A stretch of 64,000 nt of DNA from an uncultured Eubacteriales bacterium (lineage in GTDB: Bacteria > Bacillota > Clostridia > Christensenellales > CAG-314), in assembly GCA_900546875.1 (NCBI GenBank), contig URET01000001.1:350337-414336 (forward strand), in the 5' to 3' direction. Below the pieces are notes generated by a model. It searched no databases, was not told the DNA's origin, and worked only from the letters and a program-made list of their open reading frames with translations. Of the stretch, positions 17,128-25,057 are shown one piece after another; position 1 is the first letter of the stretch, and the number at the start of each line of letters is the position of its first letter. A program made the translations under genes and the position numbers.

Positions 17128-18315
17128 ATGGACGTTAAAAAAGAATCTCTTCGCCTTCACGGCGAATGGAAAGGAAAAATAGAAGTTGTTTCCCGCGTTC
17201 CCGTCACCAACACTCAGGAACTTTCACTCGCATATACTCCCGGAGTATCTGAAGCCTGTCTCGCCATAAAAGCCGACAAAAAACTATCCTACTCTCTGAC
17301 GCGCCGCCATAATACCGTCGCTGTAATAACTGACGGTACTGCCGTCCTGGGGCTGGGAGATATCGGACCCGAAGCCGCAATGCCCGTTATGGAAGGCAAA
17401 TGCGTCCTTTTTAAAACATTCGGAGACGTTGACGCCTTCCCATTGTGCGTCGATACTAAAAATTCAGACGAATTTATTCGAACCGTCGCTCTCATCTCAA
17501 AAAGCTTCGGCGGTATAAACCTCGAAGACGTCGCCGCCCCCCGTTGCTTCGAAATCGAAAAAAAACTCAAAGAAATTTGCGACATCCCCGTTTTCCATGA
17601 CGATCAGCACGGTACGGCGGTTGTTGTAGCCGCTGCCCTTCTGAACGCATTGAAATGCACCGGCAGAAAACTGAATAACGTACGCATCGTAGTCAACGGC
17701 GGCGGTTCTGCAGGCCTCTCCATTACTCGCTTTCTCCTGGAAATGGGAGCAGAAAATATCATCGTTTGCGACCGCTTCGGGATCATCTGCCGCGGCGACG
17801 CTTCCCTGATCCCCTCTCATGCGGCAATTTCTGAAATCACAAACCGCGACTTGCTAAAAGGCAGCCTGAAAGACGCCATGTATAAAGCAGACGTTTTGAT
17901 TGGAGTTTCTGCCCCTGACTGCGTCACCGAAGATATGGTGCGTTCCATGAATCCCGACCCCATCGTTTTTCCCCTCGCTAATCCCGTTCCCGAGATCCAT
18001 CCCGATCTGGCTAAAAAAGCAGGCGCTAAAGTGGTCGGAACAGGAAGCTCTGTATTCCCCAATCAGATTAATAACGTGCTTTGTTTCCCCGGGATTTTTA
18101 GAGGAGCTCTTGACGTAATGGCTTCGGATATAAATATTCCTATGATGAAAGCAGCTGCACTTGCAATCTCCTCAAGTGTGCCCGATGACAAGCTCTCCGC
18201 AGAACATATCATTCCTTTCGCTTTCGATAAATCAGTGCACGGTAAAGTTGCCGAAGCCGTTTCGGCTGCAGCAATCGAATCTCATGTTGCAAGGAAAGAA
18301 CCTCAACGTAAATAA
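17128..18315 (+). CDS. NAD(P)-dependent malic enzyme
   Basis: Oxidative decarboxylation of malate to pyruvate and CO2. 395 aa, the short bacterial form without the phosphotransacetylase-like extension. Landmarks: VSRVPVTNTQELSLAYTPGVSEAC at the substrate site, AVITDGTAVLGLGDIGPEAAMPVMEGK, metal-binding PVFHDDQHGTAVV, Rossmann glycines VVNGGGSAGLSI, and FPLANPVPEIHPD. ATG follows CGGAGG by seven bases; promoter and terminator bracket it as a single-gene unit. Plus-strand, divergent from the phosphate operon. Cofactor preference cannot be read from sequence alone. Confidence 0.95.
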   Translation: MDVKKESLRLHGEWKGKIEVVSRVPVTNTQELSLAYTPGVSEACLAIKADKKLSYSLTRRHNTVAVITDGTAVLGLGDIGPEAAMPVMEGKCVLFKTFGDVDAFPLCVDTKNSDEFIRTVALISKSFGGINLEDVAAPRCFEIEKKLKEICDIPVFHDDQHGTAVVVAAALLNALKCTGRKLNNVRIVVNGGGSAGLSITRFLLEMGAENIIVCDRFGIICRGDASLIPSHAAISEITNRDLLKGSLKDAMYKADVLIGVSAPDCVTEDMVRSMNPDPIVFPLANPVPEIHPDLAKKAGAKVVGTGSSVFPNQINNVLCFPGIFRGALDVMASDINIPMMKAAALAISSSVPDDKLSAEHIIPFAFDKSVHGKVAEAVSAAAIESHVARKEPQRK

Positions 18316-18345
18316 TACACACCTTTCTTGATTTTTCTCCACCGA

Positions 18346-18384
18346 AAAAGCCTCCGATCCCTTGGCTTCGGAGGCTTTATTTTG
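18346..18384 (+). terminator. Terminator after malic enzyme
   Basis: AAAGCCTCCGA / TCGGAGGCTTT stem with a nine-base loop followed by ATTTT. Symmetric enough to serve the convergent thioesterase gene too. Confidence 0.85.
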
Positions 18385-18449
18385 ATATCTGTCTGTTCTG
18401 TTTTGAATACCACTCCTTCACAAATACGCTTTTTCCGCGTATTCCGGTA

Positions 18450-18827
18450 TCAGGTCTCTTTCCTCGCTTTTGCTTTATTCATAAACTTCTCGGTGTTGAT
18501 GACCGCACGTACGTGAATACCGCTTCCTATCTCTCCCTTTTCATCGTCAGCGGTGATCCTGAATGTATAGAACCTCCCCTTGACTTCGGTAACCTCGGCT
18601 TTTGCCCTCACTTTCATCCCGACAGGAGTTGCCGCCGTATGCTTTACGGTTATTTCAATCCCTACAGAGGTCTCCCCTTCTTTCAAATATCCCTTCATGG
18701 CTTCGCACGCCGCTTTTTCCATCAATGCTACCAACGCCGGCGTGGCAAAAACAGGAAGTAACCCGCTTCCCAAAGACGAAGCCGTATTTTCCTCACATAC
18801 AATTATTTCAGCGTACCCTGTTTCCAT
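18450..18827 (-). CDS. Hotdog-fold thioesterase, FlK-like
   Basis: 125 aa single hotdog domain. TPALVALMEKAACEAMKGYL is the long hotdog helix with a conserved acidic residue, followed by GIEITVKHTAATPVGMKVRAKAEVTEV and a GEIGSGIHVRAVI strand, the pattern of fluoroacetyl-CoA thioesterase-like proteins that probably hydrolyse short acyl-CoA or other thioesters. ATG follows AGAAGGGGG. The small ORF at 18850-19014 lies 22 bases upstream under the same promoter. Substrate unknown. Confidence 0.85.
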   Translation of the reverse strand: METGYAEIIVCEENTASSLGSGLLPVFATPALVALMEKAACEAMKGYLKEGETSVGIEITVKHTAATPVGMKVRAKAEVTEVKGRFYTFRITADDEKGEIGSGIHVRAVINTEKFMNKAKARKET

Positions 18828-18849
18828 TTTTCCCCCTTCTCATACGACA

Positions 18850-19014
18850 TTATTCTTTATTTCCCCCGGTATTCGGCCCTTCCGTGCGCTCTTTCCGGAA
18901 ATACCGCGATTTATCTGCCTGTTCTTCCGACCAGCCTGACATAAGGATTTTCGTGGCTGCACACACCTTCCGATCCGTATTACCCGCTCTCTTTTCCGCT
19001 TCTTTTACTTGCAT
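18850..19014 (-). CDS. Small hypothetical protein upstream of thioesterase
   Basis: 54-codon ORF, MQVKEAEKRAGNTDRKVCA at its start, hydrophilic and rich in Lys, Arg and Glu. ATG is preceded by CGGAAGGA at seven bases, a good ribosome site, and the stop lies 22 bases before the thioesterase start. It follows a strong sigma-A promoter at 19137-19165 with about 120 bases of leader. No family recognised. The codon-level evidence is thin; it may be a real small protein or a translated leader. Confidence 0.45.
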   Translation of the reverse strand: MQVKEAEKRAGNTDRKVCAATKILMSGWSEEQADKSRYFRKERTEGPNTGGNKE

Positions 19015-19136
19015 GTAAAATCCTTCCGGCGGCTTTTGCTCATACTTATTACCTGCCCTGCCTGCTCCGCGGATATTTCTTCGGCAAAAATCCGATGTTT
19101 CCCCGCCGGATTGATAAAAACCTTATCAGCTGCATC

Positions 19137-19165
19137 ATTATAACAGAATAAATAGAAAATGTCAA
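19137..19165 (-). promoter_or_regulatory. Sigma-A promoter of the small-ORF/thioesterase unit
   Basis: Minus strand: consensus TTGACA, 17-base spacer, consensus TATAAT. A second TTGACA lies 11 bases further upstream. Between this promoter and the small ORF another frame stays open for about 40 codons, without a clear start. Confidence 0.85.
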
Positions 19166-19355
19166 TTTTATGTCAAGCTGTTTAAGTAACCCGGATTTTG
19201 CCGTCAAAGTTTCGCGCATGAATATTTCATTACCGCCCGGCTTTTATCTTTCCTCCCGGTAAAGAGCCGCGAAGCTTACACCGCTTCTGTGATCGGTTTT
19301 GCCCTGCACCTCCCCGGAAACATCCGTTTAATCCCGCAATGTGTTTTTTCCACCG

Positions 19356-19388
19356 AAAAAACGCCGACATGATATTTGCCGGCGTTTT
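19356..19388 (-). terminator. Terminator of the rubrerythrin operon
   Basis: Minus strand: AACGCCG, 13-base loop, CGGCGTT followed by six Ts, about 75 bases after the rubrerythrin stop. Confidence 0.8.
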
Positions 19389-19462
19389 CCGACTGCCTTT
19401 CCGAATACCGAGATTTTTCAGGATTTGAAAATACTGTTCCTCTCAGTTTCTCTCGGCATGCT

Positions 19463-20617
19463 TTAATAATTCTTTTTGTGGACTTCAAAATATGCGCGAG
19501 GATGCTTACACACCGGACAAACTTCAGGAGCTTTGTTCCCCGAAACCATGTGTCCGCAATTCCTGCACTCCCATACCGTGACTTCCGCTTTTTCAAAAAC
19601 CGAATTCGTTTCGACGTTCCCGAGTAAAGCGCGGTACCTTTCTTCATGCGTTTTTTCTATCGCGCCGACTCCGCGGAATTGCTCCGCAAGTTCAAAAAAG
19701 CCCTCTTCTTCGGCTTCCTTCGCCATCCTGTCATACATATCTGTCCATTCTGAATTTTCGCCTTCTGCCGCATGCAGAAGATTTTCGGCAGTGTCACCTA
19801 TACCTCCGAGAGCTTTATACCAAAGTTCGGCATGCTCTTTTTCGTTGTCCGCAGTCTTCAAAAATAACGCCGCTATCTGTTCATATCCCGCCTTCTTGGC
19901 AACAGAAGCGAAATATGTGTATTTATTCCTCGCCTGCGACTCCCCCGCAAATGCCTCCATCAGATTTTTTTCGGTTTTTGTTCCCGCATAAGGATTCTTC
20001 TTTTCTTCTGCCCTGACAAATTTATCCGCCGACTGTCTGCATACCGGACATTTAAAATCCGCCGGCATCGCCCCTTCGTGCTCATGACCGCATACACTGC
20101 ATTTCCATTTTTCCATTTTTATTCCCTCCTTTATTTCATCTTCTTCGTTTTTTTCATTGAAATCAAGTTTGCCGAGCAACCAATCCGCCGATTGTACTGG
20201 TACTCCGGGATATTCCCTTATTCTTCTGAGCAACAGCTCTGTATTACGGCTCTGCGGAAGCATGTAACCTGCTTCTCTGCAAAGATCTTCAGCCATGAGT
20301 CTGCTCGACTTCTCTATGGCAGTATAAAGTTCGCCCTGAAACCCGGAAGCAATCAACTCAGCTCTGTTTTTACTGTTTATGAGTATACGAAGCGCTTGCT
20401 TTACTTTTTCACTCTTCGGCTGCTGTGGCGGATATACATCAGGTACCATGGATATCGCCGAAGACGGACAAGCTTTCGCACACGCCTCACAGCCTATACA
20501 TTTTTCGGCGTCTATTATACTGTTCTCAGTATCGGTCGCTCCCGTCGGACACACATAAAGACACATGCAATCTTTCGTGCACAGTCTCAGATTCCTTACC
20601 GCATATCTTTCTGCCAT
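19463..20617 (-). CDS. Ferredoxin-rubredoxin-rubrerythrin-rubredoxin fusion
   Basis: 384 aa anaerobic peroxide-defence protein. Residues 13-55 hold two 4Fe-4S motifs; the first is irregular (CX3CXCX3CP), the second regular (CIGCEACAKACP). Residues 60-150 are a helical region of unknown function. Residues 168-384 are a complete rubrerythrin: rubredoxin (CSVCGHEHEG..CPVCRQSADKF), di-iron ferritin-like domain (LMEAFAGESQARNKYTYF; DNEKEHAELWYKAL; AIEKTHEERYRALL), and a second rubredoxin (CRNCGHM..CPVCKHP). An in-frame ribosome site and ATG at 20116 could release the 217-aa rubrerythrin alone. ATG 20617 overlaps the upstream stop as TGATG. Confidence 0.9.
   Translation of the reverse strand: MAERYAVRNLRLCTKDCMCLYVCPTGATDTENSIIDAEKCIGCEACAKACPSSAISMVPDVYPPQQPKSEKVKQALRILINSKNRAELIASGFQGELYTAIEKSSRLMAEDLCREAGYMLPQSRNTELLLRRIREYPGVPVQSADWLLGKLDFNEKNEEDEIKEGIKMEKWKCSVCGHEHEGAMPADFKCPVCRQSADKFVRAEEKKNPYAGTKTEKNLMEAFAGESQARNKYTYFASVAKKAGYEQIAALFLKTADNEKEHAELWYKALGGIGDTAENLLHAAEGENSEWTDMYDRMAKEAEEEGFFELAEQFRGVGAIEKTHEERYRALLGNVETNSVFEKAEVTVWECRNCGHMVSGNKAPEVCPVCKHPRAYFEVHKKNY
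20114..20132 (-). promoter_or_regulatory. Internal in-frame ribosome binding site and ATG
   Basis: Minus strand AAAGGAGGG, six bases, then ATG, inside the fusion reading frame at the exact boundary between ferredoxin-linker and rubrerythrin. The strength equals that of true gene starts nearby, and the encoded peptide EIKEGIKM is what a Shine-Dalgarno read in frame would give. Likely an independent start. Confidence 0.7.
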
Positions 20618-21228
20618 CACTGCTCCCTCCTTTTCTGCCTTTCAAACTTCCACGACGGCACCTTGCATACAGGACATGTCTCAGGTGGAGCATCCCCCGT
20701 ATAAACAAAACCGCATACGGTACACATGTATATACCGGTCCCCGCAGACTTCTTTTCGTCTGTATCGTTGTATCTGCCCAGCAACGATTTCAGCATCCTC
20801 GTAACCTTTTCACTCCACACCAGACTCCTCATGGCGCCTCTGTCTCCCGCAAGTTCGGCGGCTTTCCTTGCATAAGGAAAACCCTCGTTCAGGTCCTTTT
20901 CCAACAGCTCTTTCAGTGCGTTTATGTCCGCGCCTTCCTTCTCCGCTTCCGCCCTGAAAAATTCAGAAAGTTTCAGAAAATGCGCCATTTCTTCCGGCTT
21001 ATACTGCTTTTCACATCCCCTTGCAAGATTTGAACATATCACGCTGATTTCCATCGCCGACAATTCTCCTCGGATATCCGGACGCGCAATATCTGTGCTT
21101 TCACTTTGTTCTTTCGGCTTTATCTCGGTAAAAGCGTCCCTTCCTGCCCCGCATACGGGACACCTGAATTCAGAAGGTAATTCGCCTTTATGGATATGTC
21201 CGCATATCGTGCATACATACTCTTTCAT
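20617..21228 (-). CDS. Protein with two rubredoxin domains around a helical core
   Basis: 203 aa. N-terminal rubredoxin-like knuckles CTICGHIHKGELPSEFRCPVCG (residues 5-26) and C-terminal ones CTVCGFVYTGDAPPETCPVCK bind one iron each by four Cys. The central 120 residues are helical (LARGCEKQYKPEEMAHFLKLSEFF; ALKELLEKDLNEGFPYARKAAELAGD) and resemble a decayed ferritin-like domain: some Glu/His remain but I cannot see a full di-iron set. Probably an electron carrier for the adjoining rubrerythrin. ATG follows AAGGAG; first gene of the operon. Confidence 0.75.
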   Translation of the reverse strand: MKEYVCTICGHIHKGELPSEFRCPVCGAGRDAFTEIKPKEQSESTDIARPDIRGELSAMEISVICSNLARGCEKQYKPEEMAHFLKLSEFFRAEAEKEGADINALKELLEKDLNEGFPYARKAAELAGDRGAMRSLVWSEKVTRMLKSLLGRYNDTDEKKSAGTGIYMCTVCGFVYTGDAPPETCPVCKVPSWKFERQKRREQ

Positions 21229-21363
21229 CTTTTTCTCCTTTCCTGCTTTTCAGATCACACTGTTTTATTTGCGCTTTGCTCCGCAATAATTATTTTTTGA
21301 GGTTTATCGGGTTGTTTTTCCGTCTCTCATATGTTATACTGTTTTTAAGGAGCGATATTCGAT

Positions 21364-22020
21364 ATGGAACTGAAAGATTTCCTGCCCGTTTGGAACAAAC
21401 TCGAAGAAAATCAACAACGGATTTTATCCGAATCCGCCTTTGAACGGAAATACCTCAAAGGCGATATACTCCACAACGGAAATTATGAATGTCAGGGACT
21501 TTTTTGTGTGCGTTCCGGACAAATCCGCGCCTTCATCGTGTCTTCCGAAGGCAGAGAAATCACTCTTTACAGACTTTTTGAAAGAGATATTTGTCTTTTT
21601 TCCGCGTCGTGTATATTAAACAGTATACAATTCTCCGTGATAATCTCAGCTGAAAAAGACAGTGAAATCACCGTGATCCCTTCCGATGTTTACAAGGAAA
21701 TCATGAAAACCTCCGCCCCGCTTGCAAATTATACGAACGAGATCCTTGCCAGTCGTTTTTCAGAGGTCATGTGGCTGATAGACCAGATCATGTGGAAAAG
21801 CTTCGATAAAAGACTCGCAGCCTTCCTGAAGGAAGAATCGGTCATCGAAAACAGCCTTTCTCTCAGAATAACTCATGAAACTATCGGGAATCATCTCGGA
21901 AGTCCTCGAGAAGTCGTCACAAGAATGCTTAAATACTTCGCTTCCGAAGGAATAGTGAAACTCTCAAGAGGCGTCATAAACATCATCGACCCGCCTGCCC
22001 TCGATTCCTTTTTATCATGA
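21364..22020 (+). CDS. Crp/Fnr family transcriptional regulator
   Basis: 218 aa. N-terminal cyclic-nucleotide-binding-like beta barrel (about 20-120; YLKGDILHNGNYECQGLFCVRSGQIRAF), long dimer helix 120-145, and a Crp winged helix 150-215 with recognition segment ITHETIGNHLGSPREVVTRMLKYFASEG. The FNR-type N-terminal Cys cluster is absent, so it is not an iron-sulfur FNR; three Cys (one near residue 43, two at about 77-82) might act as a redox switch. It lies between the rubrerythrin and CoA-disulfide reductase operons. Weak promoter TATACT lies about 25 bases before the ATG; AAGGAG precedes the start. Confidence 0.88.
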   Translation: MELKDFLPVWNKLEENQQRILSESAFERKYLKGDILHNGNYECQGLFCVRSGQIRAFIVSSEGREITLYRLFERDICLFSASCILNSIQFSVIISAEKDSEITVIPSDVYKEIMKTSAPLANYTNEILASRFSEVMWLIDQIMWKSFDKRLAAFLKEESVIENSLSLRITHETIGNHLGSPREVVTRMLKYFASEGIVKLSRGVINIIDPPALDSFLS

Positions 22021-22124
22021 TCCGATCCCGATCGGTTACTTAAAACCGTCCCTTTGACGAAAAACGGCGATTTCCCGGCGTACGGTCATTTCAGACCGGA
22101 TATTTATGACGTTTTAATACAAGC

Positions 22125-23816
22125 TCAGACCTCTTTCCCGCATTCGGTTGCCTTCTGCGATAAAATATGATCGTTTTTTACCGCATCGTAAAACCTGAAT
22201 CCTCCGGCAAAATTATAAACCTCGAACCCGTAGCCGGAGAGTATCCTCGAAGCTATATAACTCCTCAGTCCGCTCTGACATATGACATATACGGGTTTGC
22301 CCTTTTCGATCTCGCCTATCCTTTCTCTGAGCTCGTCTACCGGTATGTTCCTGAAACCTTCAATATGACCTCCCGAATACTCTGCAGCGGTTCTTGTATC
22401 CAATAATGTAACGCTTCCGTCTCCGGGCAGTACCGATTCCTCTTCATAATACCATTGCTTTACTATTCCGTCACGTATATTTTCAATTATATATCCCGCC
22501 ATATTCACCGGATCCTTAGCTGACGAATAAGGCGGAGCGTACGCAAGATCCAGCTCGGCAAGTTCGGTCGCCTTCATTCCCGCTCGAAGCGCAACTGCTA
22601 TTACATCGATCCTTTTGTCCACGCCATCACTGCCGGCTATCTGTGCGCCAAGCAAACGGTAGGTTCCCTTTTCAAAAATCACTTTCATTGTCATGATCTT
22701 TCCGCCCGGATAGTATCCCGCATGGTTCATAGGCGATAATATGACTTTGTCGGCGTCTATACCCGTTTCTTTCGCGGTTCTTTCGTTTATACCCGTACAG
22801 GCGGCGGTCATTCCGAATATCTTTATAACGGAACTGCCCTGTCCTCCGCTATACCTGCTTTCCTTTCCGCATATATTGTCTGCCGCGATACGCCCCTCTT
22901 TGTTCGCCGGACCTGCCAGCGATATCAGTGCAGGCTTTCCAGTTACGAAATTCTTGATCTGCACGGCGTCTCCCACCGCGTATATATCAGGAACTGACGT
23001 TTCCATCCTGTCATTGACCGCTATGCTCCCCTTTAATCCAAGCTCTATGCCTGCCGTTTTTGCAAGCGACGTATCCGGCGTCACTCCTATTGCCAGTATT
23101 GCCATATCACACGCAATACTTCTTCCTCCTCTGAGCCGTACACTGAAAGAATTACCGTCTTCATGAAATCCTTCCACCATGCTTCCCAAAATAAGTTCGA
23201 CTCCGTTCCGGCGCATTTCGGCATGAATAAATGCCGCCATATCCGCGTCGAAAGGCGCCATCAACTGAGAGGCAGCCTCAACTAACGTCACTTTGATACC
23301 CAGTCTCGTCAGATTTTCCGCCGTCTCTATGCCTATAAACCCACCTCCGACTACTACCGCCCTTCCGGGAGAATGTGAAACTATATATTCCTTGATCCCG
23401 AACGTATCTTCCACATTGCGCAGCGTAAATACTTTCCCGCTTTCAACTCCCGCCATATCCGGCTTTACGGGCTTTGCCCCGGTAGATATTATAAGTTTGT
23501 CATATTTGTCTTGGAATATCCTTCCGTTTTCGAGTTGTTTCACCGTTACGGTCTTTCTGACCGGGTCCAAAGCCGTCACTTCATGTTTGACCCTGACATC
23601 GATACGGAAACGTGCAAAAAAACTTTCCGGAGTCTGAAGCGTAAGCTGTTTCTTATCCTCTATCTCCCCGCCGATATAATACGGCAAACCGCAATTGGCA
23701 TATGATATATACCCCGATTTCTCATATACGGTTATTTCGGCTTTTTCATCAAGTCTGCGTATACGGGCCGCTGCCGTCGCTCCGCCTGCCACGCCTCCGA
23801 CTATTATCACTTTCAT
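22125..23816 (-). CDS. CoA-disulfide reductase-rhodanese fusion (CoADR-RHD)
   Basis: 563 aa flavoprotein. Residues 1-450 are a pyridine nucleotide-disulfide oxidoreductase: FAD loop IVGGVAGGATAAAR, single active-site Cys in YANCGLPYYIGG (about residue 43), NAD loop VVVGGGFIGIETAENL, and FAD-binding VPDIYAVGDAV. Residues 465-555 are a rhodanese domain with active-site Cys in VICQSGLRSYIAS. Family enzymes reduce CoA disulfide, CoA persulfide or polysulfide. Third gene after thioredoxin and a lone rhodanese, with a one-base gap to the latter, so the unit handles thiol or sulfane-sulfur redox under the nearby Crp/Fnr regulator. Confidence 0.93.
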   Translation of the reverse strand: MKVIIVGGVAGGATAAARIRRLDEKAEITVYEKSGYISYANCGLPYYIGGEIEDKKQLTLQTPESFFARFRIDVRVKHEVTALDPVRKTVTVKQLENGRIFQDKYDKLIISTGAKPVKPDMAGVESGKVFTLRNVEDTFGIKEYIVSHSPGRAVVVGGGFIGIETAENLTRLGIKVTLVEAASQLMAPFDADMAAFIHAEMRRNGVELILGSMVEGFHEDGNSFSVRLRGGRSIACDMAILAIGVTPDTSLAKTAGIELGLKGSIAVNDRMETSVPDIYAVGDAVQIKNFVTGKPALISLAGPANKEGRIAADNICGKESRYSGGQGSSVIKIFGMTAACTGINERTAKETGIDADKVILSPMNHAGYYPGGKIMTMKVIFEKGTYRLLGAQIAGSDGVDKRIDVIAVALRAGMKATELAELDLAYAPPYSSAKDPVNMAGYIIENIRDGIVKQWYYEEESVLPGDGSVTLLDTRTAAEYSGGHIEGFRNIPVDELRERIGEIEKGKPVYVICQSGLRSYIASRILSGYGFEVYNFAGGFRFYDAVKNDHILSQKATECGKEV

Positions 23817-23817
23817 A

Positions 23818-24138
23818 TTACCTTTCCACCTCTCCGTTATAACTATCGATACCGCCTATATCCACCACACGAGTGTAGCCGAGTTTTATAAGCGCGCCGG
23901 CTGCCTGCCGACTTCTTGCCCCGCTGTAACAATATACAAACACAGGCATGTTTTTGTTTTTTATTATGCTTGCAGTAAAAGCTATGTCCTGAAGCGGAAT
24001 ATTTTTACTTCCGGGAATATGCCCTCCGGAATATTCATCGGGAGTACGCACGTCCAAAAGGACGGAGGGTTTCGTCTGTCGGAATTTTCTCACGCCTTCG
24101 TTGATGTCACCGCGACGAAATAAATCATGCAGCTTCAT
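23818..24138 (-). CDS. Single-domain rhodanese sulfurtransferase
   Basis: 106 aa. LLDVRTPDEYSGGHIPGSKNIPL is the typical entry block and the active-site loop CYSGARSR supplies the persulfide Cys. Likely moves sulfane sulfur to or from the CoADR-RHD product encoded one base downstream. ATG follows AAGGAGG-like GGAGGAG. Nine bases separate it from the thioredoxin stop. Confidence 0.92.
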   Translation of the reverse strand: MKLHDLFRRGDINEGVRKFRQTKPSVLLDVRTPDEYSGGHIPGSKNIPLQDIAFTASIIKNKNMPVFVYCYSGARSRQAAGALIKLGYTRVVDIGGIDSYNGEVER

Positions 24139-24147
24139 TTCTCCTCC

Positions 24148-24453
24148 TTATAACAACGACAATATATCGCCCTTCGGACGCGCACCGACCGCTCTGTTTA
24201 CTACCTTTCCGTCTTTTATGACTATCAGAGTGGGAATGCTTCTTACGGCAAATTCCAACGCCAGCTCAGGTTCGATGTCCACATTGACTTTTCCGACTTT
24301 TATGTCGCTCCGCTCTTCGGCTATCTCGTCTACTACAGGACTTACCATCCTGCAAGGAGCACACCAGCTCGCCCAGAAATCCAGCAGCACCGGCTTACAG
24401 GATTCTAAAACCTCAGTCTTGAAATTTTCTTTCCCGATATTTATAACTGACAT
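24148..24453 (-). CDS. trxA: Thioredoxin
   Basis: 101 aa, standard length. Active site WASWCAPCRM with the CxxC pair around residue 30, buried Asp in LLDFWA, and cis-Pro loop RSIPTLIV. C-terminal glycine pair reduced to ARPKGDIL. First gene of the trx-rhodanese-CoADR unit. GAGG lies about nine bases before the ATG. Confidence 0.95.
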   Translation of the reverse strand: MSVINIGKENFKTEVLESCKPVLLDFWASWCAPCRMVSPVVDEIAEERSDIKVGKVNVDIEPELALEFAVRSIPTLIVIKDGKVVNRAVGARPKGDILSLL

Positions 24454-24483
24454 AATGATACCTCGTTTTTTATTGATGTCAAC

Positions 24484-24524
24484 AGTATATACAAAAATCG
24501 TACTTTTTTCAGTAACTTAGTCAC
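24484..24524 (-). promoter_or_regulatory. Promoter with Crp/Fnr-like operator upstream of trxA operon
   Basis: Minus strand: GTGACTAAGTTAC (24524-24512), an inverted repeat with one mismatched pair, lies upstream of TATACT (24489-24484). Its centre is about 41 bases before the predicted transcription start, the class II activator position, and no -35 hexamer is evident. The likely protein is the Crp/Fnr regulator encoded at 21364-22020. Confidence 0.6.
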
Positions 24525-25057
24525 ATAACTCGTCAAATGATACCAGGGTCATTGCCTCGACCAATAAATATCGGGTGTATTAAATATAATCCGATTTTCA
24601 GTATGTCGGCCTTACGTTGCATCCTTAATTTTGCCTGCTGCGTCTTTTTCTTCAGTATAGACGAACGCTCCGCCGTGACGGCAAGCTCCATTCCGACTTC
24701 ATCTCTTTATATTGACAAAAATCCGCGCCTTCATAAACTCCGGCTCAAATAAAACTTCGCAAACGTTTTTTCCTGCATAAATGCTGTCCGCCGGGCAACG
24801 ATGATTCTTACCGCAAAAAAACTGAGCACCCGATAGTATACTCGACGCCTCTATTCGCCGAGAAACCCTTCAAATAAAAAAGCTATGGTACCGACTGCTG
24901 TCGGAACATAACTTCAGTCATGATTTTTCACTGTGCCGCATGCTGCATTTTCTGCGTCATGCAGTTTTCTTTTTTTTCCGCTGCCCGGTCAACTGACTTA
25001 TATAAATCAAAACCGTCGGATATTCATTATACGGTCGTCTGAATACACGGCAGAATT
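24525..25057. other. Intergenic region without recognisable gene
   Basis: About 530 bases between the trx promoter and the methyltransferase stop. Only short open frames with no ribosome sites and no domain similarity; no clear RNA motif. Confidence 0.5.

Noticed and set aside
19276..19647. ORF antisense-frame to the end of the rubrerythrin gene
   Set aside because: It runs through the rubrerythrin coding region and its terminator in another frame, with low-complexity basic composition typical of a shadow frame.
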